Origin: Methylovirgula sp.
GTDB lineage: Bacteria; Pseudomonadota; Alphaproteobacteria; Rhizobiales; Beijerinckiaceae
Direction: 5' to 3'
Assembly (NCBI GenBank): GCA_025356505.1
Contig: JANXSV010000215.1
Coordinates: 1-9,816, forward strand
DNA length: 9,816 nucleotides
Part shown: one piece after another, positions 7,067-9,816 of the stretch
How the letters are laid out: every line of letters begins with the position of its first letter
How positions within the stretch are numbered: position 1 is the first letter of the stretch
Translations under genes and position numbers: made by a program
Notes under the pieces: model-generated
The model's input: the letters and a program-made list of their open reading frames with translations, nothing else
What the model was told of the DNA's origin: nothing
The model's database searches: none

Positions 7067-7705
7067 ATGACTCACTCGTCGATTCATTCGTCCGATCCAA
7101 CACAAAATGCCGCGCCTGAAGAGATTCAGGAAGAGGCGGTTCAGGCCGCTGAAAATGAGGGCATGCCGGAGGCTAACTCTGCTGCTCCGCCGCCAGAGGC
7201 TGTGATCACCGCGCTGAACGCTGAAAATGCATCGCTCAAAGACCAGCTGTTGCGCACTTTGGCGGATATGGAAAATTTGCGCCGCCGCACCGCGCGCGAG
7301 ATTTCGGATGCCAAGTCCTATGCTGTGACCAATTTTGCCCGCGATATGCTGAACGTGGCTGACAATATCCGCCGTGCGCAGGATGCTATTCCGGCGGACG
7401 CACGCACTGGTGCCGATGGGGCTTTCAAGGCACTCATCGAGGGTGTCGAGCTGACCGAAAAGGATCTGCTGTCTATTTTGGCGCGGTTCGGCGTCAAGAA
7501 GCTTGACCCGCAAGGCGCGAAATTTGACCCTAATATGCATCAGGCGATGTTCGAAATTCCCAATGCTGAGGTGTTTTCCGGCACAGTGCTGCAAGTGGTG
7601 CAGACAGGTTATGCCATCGGCGAGCGCGTGTTGCGGCCCGCAATGGTCGGCGTTTCCAAGGGCGGGCCCAAGGCGGCCGCGGCTGCGAATGACACTGCGG
7701 CTTGA
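7067..7705 (+). CDS. grpE: Nucleotide exchange factor GrpE (DnaK co-chaperone)
   Basis: GrpE is a cytoplasmic homodimer that releases ADP from DnaK (Hsp70), resetting the chaperone cycle and acting as a thermosensor. The 212-residue product has an acidic, probably disordered N-terminus (about 1-48, rich in Glu, Ala and Pro). A long coiled coil follows ('[35 protein letters not shown]'), then the helical bundle, and a C-terminal beta domain with the GrpE signature region '[47 protein letters not shown]'. I chose ATG 7067 because GAGAG precedes it by about 5 nt and the N-terminus is typical. An in-frame ATG at 6992 would add 25 residues without a ribosome-binding site and would overlap the candidate promoter. 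In many alphaproteobacteria grpE follows hrcA; here glnD precedes it. Confidence 0.95.
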   Translation: MTHSSIHSSDPTQNAAPEEIQEEAVQAAENEGMPEANSAAPPPEAVITALNAENASLKDQLLRTLADMENLRRRTAREISDAKSYAVTNFARDMLNVADNIRRAQDAIPADARTGADGAFKALIEGVELTEKDLLSILARFGVKKLDPQGAKFDPNMHQAMFEIPNAEVFSGTVLQVVQTGYAIGERVLRPAMVGVSKGGPKAAAAANDTAA

Positions 7706-8319
7706 TTATCCCTGACTTTGTTGAATGGATCGGCATCGCCGTCTTTGCGCTGTCGGGCGCGCTGACGGCGGCGCGTAAGCATATGGATCCGTTCGGATTT
7801 TCGCTGCTGGCGACTGTCACGGGTATCGGCGGCGGCACTTTGCGGGATGTTTTGCTGGCGCAGCCGGTGTTCTGGGTGAATGATCCGACCGACCTCTTGA
7901 TATGTATCGGTGTGGGTGTCAGCGTTTTTATTTTGGGCAGCGCTTATCAGGGGCTTGAAGCCAGGCTCGTGCGGCAAAACATCTTTTTGTGGGCAGATGC
8001 ACTCGGCCTCGCTATTTTTGCGGTTACCGGAACCAACAAGGCGCTCAACGCCTCGGCGCATCCGGTGGCCGCTGTGGTGCTGGGCACGCTGGCAGCCAGC
8101 TTCGGCGGTATCATCCGGGATATTTTGAGCGGCGAAATACCGATGCTGTTGCACAAGGAAATTTACGTGACCGCCGCCTTTGCCGCCGCCGTGATTTATG
8201 TGACAGGTCTGCACTTCACCTTCGGTGCGCCCTTTGCGGCGGCGTTAGGCATAGCAGCGGGTTTTACGCTGCGGGCATTGGCTATTTCGCGAAACTGGTC
8301 TTTGCCGTCGTTCAAATAG
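7702..8319 (+). CDS. TRIC/YicG-family (UPF0126) membrane protein
   Basis: The 205-residue product is strongly hydrophobic, with about seven predicted membrane segments arranged as two similar halves. Each half carries the family's glycine-rich plus R-D motif: '[12 protein letters not shown]' in the first and '[18 protein letters not shown]' in the second. 'VFWVNDP' follows the first motif, as is usual. Prokaryotic members are related to eukaryotic TRIC channels, and some form trimeric cation channels in the inner membrane; the physiological substrate here is unknown. The start appears to be TTG 7702, overlapping the grpE stop as TTGA. No ATG or GTG occurs in frame before the first membrane helix, so this start is nearly forced and implies coupling to grpE. 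It converges on alkB, with 28 bp between stops and no obvious terminator. Confidence 0.88.
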   Translation: MIIPDFVEWIGIAVFALSGALTAARKHMDPFGFSLLATVTGIGGGTLRDVLLAQPVFWVNDPTDLLICIGVGVSVFILGSAYQGLEARLVRQNIFLWADALGLAIFAVTGTNKALNASAHPVAAVVLGTLAASFGGIIRDILSGEIPMLLHKEIYVTAAFAAAVIYVTGLHFTFGAPFAAALGIAAGFTLRALAISRNWSLPSFK

Positions 8320-8347
8320 TACGACCCAGACTGGCTTTCGCCCTTGC

Positions 8348-8968
8348 TCAAGCCGCCTTGCTCACACGCCGCAAAGTCAGATTTATCCGGCCATGGTTGG
8401 GCATCAACGTCGAGGTTCCGCCTATGATGCGATCAACCCCGTGGAAACACAGCCGCGATGCGCCGCCGATGATGACGATATCGCCGGATGTGAGCTTGAC
8501 CGATTTCGTCGGGTCATTGCGCTTGGCTCCGCCATAGCGAAACAGACAGGTATCGCCCAGAGAAACTGACACTACCGGCGCAGTGAAATCGCCCTCGTCC
8601 CGATCCTGATGCAGGCCCATGCGCGCGGTGGGCTCATAAAAATTAATCAAGCAGGCTTCGGGGTCGGCAGAAGGTGCGGCATAGTGTTGCCACAGGTTCA
8701 GAATGGCCTGCGGCATGGCGGGCCAAGCTGCCTGCGTCTCGGGATGCTGCGGCTGATAGCGATAGCCATTGACATCCGAGACCCAGCCAAGCGCGCCGCA
8801 ATTGGTCATGCGGACAGTCCACTCTTTGCCGGTTTTGGGCATTTTAGGTTTGAAAAGCGGGGCTGCGCGGACAATTTCGCGCACTTCCGCCAGCAGGCTT
8901 TCCTGCGCAGCACGGTCGAGCGCCTGCGGATAAAGCAACAGGCCGGGGGAAAGTTCAATTTTGTCCAT
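8348..8968 (-). CDS. alkB: AlkB-type Fe(II)/2-oxoglutarate-dependent DNA dealkylase
   Basis: AlkB oxidatively removes methyl groups from N1-methyladenine and N3-methylcytosine in DNA and RNA, using Fe(II), oxygen and 2-oxoglutarate. The 206-residue length is typical. The iron ligands are in place: H120-x-D122 in 'GLHQDRDE' and H176 in 'LCFHGVDR'. The 2-oxoglutarate-binding arginine and its partner are R194 and R200 in 'GRINLTLRR'. N109-F-Y matches the family's N-x-Y motif, and 'VVSVSLGDTCLFRYGG' is the expected core strand region. ATG 8968 is supported by AAGGAAGG about 9 nt upstream. It lies 63 bp downstream of hrpB on the same strand and may be co-transcribed with it. I see no Ada-type operator nearby, though any promoter might lie upstream of hrpB. 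Substrate preference cannot be read from sequence alone. Confidence 0.93.
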   Translation of the reverse strand: MDKIELSPGLLLYPQALDRAAQESLLAEVREIVRAAPLFKPKMPKTGKEWTVRMTNCGALGWVSDVNGYRYQPQHPETQAAWPAMPQAILNLWQHYAAPSADPEACLINFYEPTARMGLHQDRDEGDFTAPVVSVSLGDTCLFRYGGAKRNDPTKSVKLTSGDIVIIGGASRLCFHGVDRIIGGTSTLMPNHGRINLTLRRVSKAA

Positions 8969-9031
8969 ATTGCTTCGCCTTCCTTGGGCCTATCTCACAT
9001 ATTCGGTTTGCCGCAAGGGCCTTGCCCGATC

Positions 9032-9816
9032 TTACGTTCCTCTGGGCTTGGCCCGGGCTGTGGCTTGCGCCTCTGCCGGGTTTTCCGGCCAAACGTGACG
9101 CGGATAGCGACCCTTCATTTCGGACTTCACCGCAATCCAAGATCCTTTCCAAAACCCCGGCAAATCGCGCGTAACCTGTATGGGCCGGTGCGCCGGAGAC
9201 AGCAGGTGCAATGTCAAAGCAATACGCCCGCCCGCAACGGTTGGATGCTTGTCGAGGCCGAAGAGTTCCTGAACGCGAATGGAGAGTGCAGGCCCGCCCT
9301 CTGCATCATAATCCAGCGCAATCGAAGACCCTGTCGGCGCTGAAAATTGTGTCGGCGCATCTCGCTCCAGCTTTTTTTGCATGTCCCAGGGCAGGCGCGC
9401 CTGCAACGCCTCTTGAACTTCAGCGGGGGAAATCTGCGCAAGCGTGGTCTTGCCGATGATATGCGGGCTTAGCCAGTCGGCAATTTCCGCCAACAGGGCT
9501 TTGCCGGAGAGATCGGGCCACGCTGCATCAGGCTCGGCGGCGCGCAAGAAGTTCACGCGGTCGCAAAACTGCTGCGCGGCTTTCGAGAGTGGCAGCGCAT
9601 GAAGGCCTGATTTTGCGACTCCTTCGCAGAGCAGGCGGGCGGAGGCCTCGGTTGCAGGCACGCTCAACGTCTGCTCATTCAGGACAATTGCGCCGAGGCG
9701 CGACACGCGGCGGGCGCGCAGCGCTTTGGCAGCGGCGTCAAAACTGACCTCGTCGCGGGTGACGGGCGGCGTGAGCGCAATGATTTCTTCCAGCGTGATC
9801 GGCGCGGCCAGCATGA
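9032..9816 (-). CDS. hrpB: ATP-dependent helicase HrpB, C-terminal part (5' end outside window)
   Basis: About 260 residues are present, and the frame is open at the right edge, so the gene continues beyond the window; the ATG at 9814 is probably internal. The C-terminus is diagnostic of HrpB (HrpB_C domain): 'LFGLDKHPTVAGGRIALTLHLLSPAHRPIQVTRDLPGFWKGSWIAVKSEMKGRYPRHVWPENPAEAQATARAKPRGT'. HrpB is a DEAH-box helicase of about 820 residues in other bacteria. The nucleotide-binding motifs would therefore lie in the missing part, and only the C-terminal accessory region is seen. Its cellular role is poorly defined; RNA or DNA unwinding is inferred from the family. The stop (complement of 9032-9034) is 63 bp before alkB on the same strand. 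Confidence 0.9.
   Translation of the reverse strand, partial: MLAAPITLEEIIALTPPVTRDEVSFDAAAKALRARRVSRLGAIVLNEQTLSVPATEASARLLCEGVAKSGLHALPLSKAAQQFCDRVNFLRAAEPDAAWPDLSGKALLAEIADWLSPHIIGKTTLAQISPAEVQEALQARLPWDMQKKLERDAPTQFSAPTGSSIALDYDAEGGPALSIRVQELFGLDKHPTVAGGRIALTLHLLSPAHRPIQVTRDLPGFWKGSWIAVKSEMKGRYPRHVWPENPAEAQATARAKPRGT

Noticed and set aside
6402..7103. 233-codon open frame on the - strand opposite the end of glnD and start of grpE
   Set aside because: It runs antisense to well-supported ACT-domain and grpE sequence, and its translation resembles no family and is rich in Arg, Cys and His. It is a typical shadow frame in GC-rich DNA.
8320..8347. Bidirectional terminator between the TRIC-like gene and alkB
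   Set aside because: The 28-bp gap has no stable inverted repeat with a U-tract on either strand.
8609..9343. 244-codon open frame on the + strand opposite alkB and hrpB
   Set aside because: It spans two clear genes and their gap on the other strand, with no recognisable domain. It is best explained as a shadow of the GC-rich codon pattern.

Overview
The window reads as a stretch of an alphaproteobacterial chromosome, most likely Hyphomicrobiales-like (rhizobial order). The reasons are the moderately GC-rich coding sequence, the SH3 protein ending in the alphaproteobacterial 'HSLLSGRRT ... LWGVYPDEKV' pattern, the linked block rsmI-yraN-gshB beside a divergent LppC/LpoA-type lipoprotein, and the GshB and GlnD sequence types. 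It looks like core housekeeping DNA. I see no transposase, integrase, phage gene, tRNA, rRNA or CRISPR array. All genes appear intact except the two cut by the window edges.

Layout. (1) 1-240, + strand: the end of a bacterial SH3-domain protein. (2) 306-1520, - strand: a periplasmic-binding-protein-like lipoprotein of the LppC/LpoA family with a probable Tat lipoprotein signal. It converges on the SH3 gene across a 65-bp gap holding a perfect 7-bp inverted repeat. (3) A divergent AT-rich intergenic region around 1521-1678. (4) A compact + strand run: rsmI (16S rRNA methyltransferase), yraN (nuclease-fold protein), gshB (glutathione synthetase) and glnD (PII uridylyltransferase). Gaps are short, only 1 nt between gshB and glnD. 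(5) grpE (DnaK nucleotide exchange factor) after a 104-bp gap with a possible heat-shock-type promoter, followed by a TRIC/YicG-type membrane protein whose TTG start overlaps the grpE stop. (6) On the - strand, converging on the previous genes: the C-terminal part of the helicase HrpB, cut by the right edge, then alkB (Fe(II)/2-oxoglutarate dealkylase) 63 bp downstream.

How the genes fit together. The left half resembles the enterobacterial rsmI/lpoA/yraN neighbourhood, but yraN sits on the rsmI side. The middle couples small-molecule physiology (glutathione synthesis) with nitrogen sensing (GlnD). The right half holds proteostasis (GrpE) and alkylation-damage repair (AlkB).

The most unusual sequence signals are two short tandem repeats in the rsmI-yraN unit. 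A 17-bp repeat (2752-2806) at the rsmI/yraN junction creates a ladder of ATGA stop/start overlaps, in which six-codon mini-frames end exactly on the next start codon and lead into yraN. An in-frame 18-bp duplication (1787-1822) carries two A7 tracts and lies in a low-complexity N-terminal extension of rsmI whose translation is doubtful. I found no convincing new multi-gene system.
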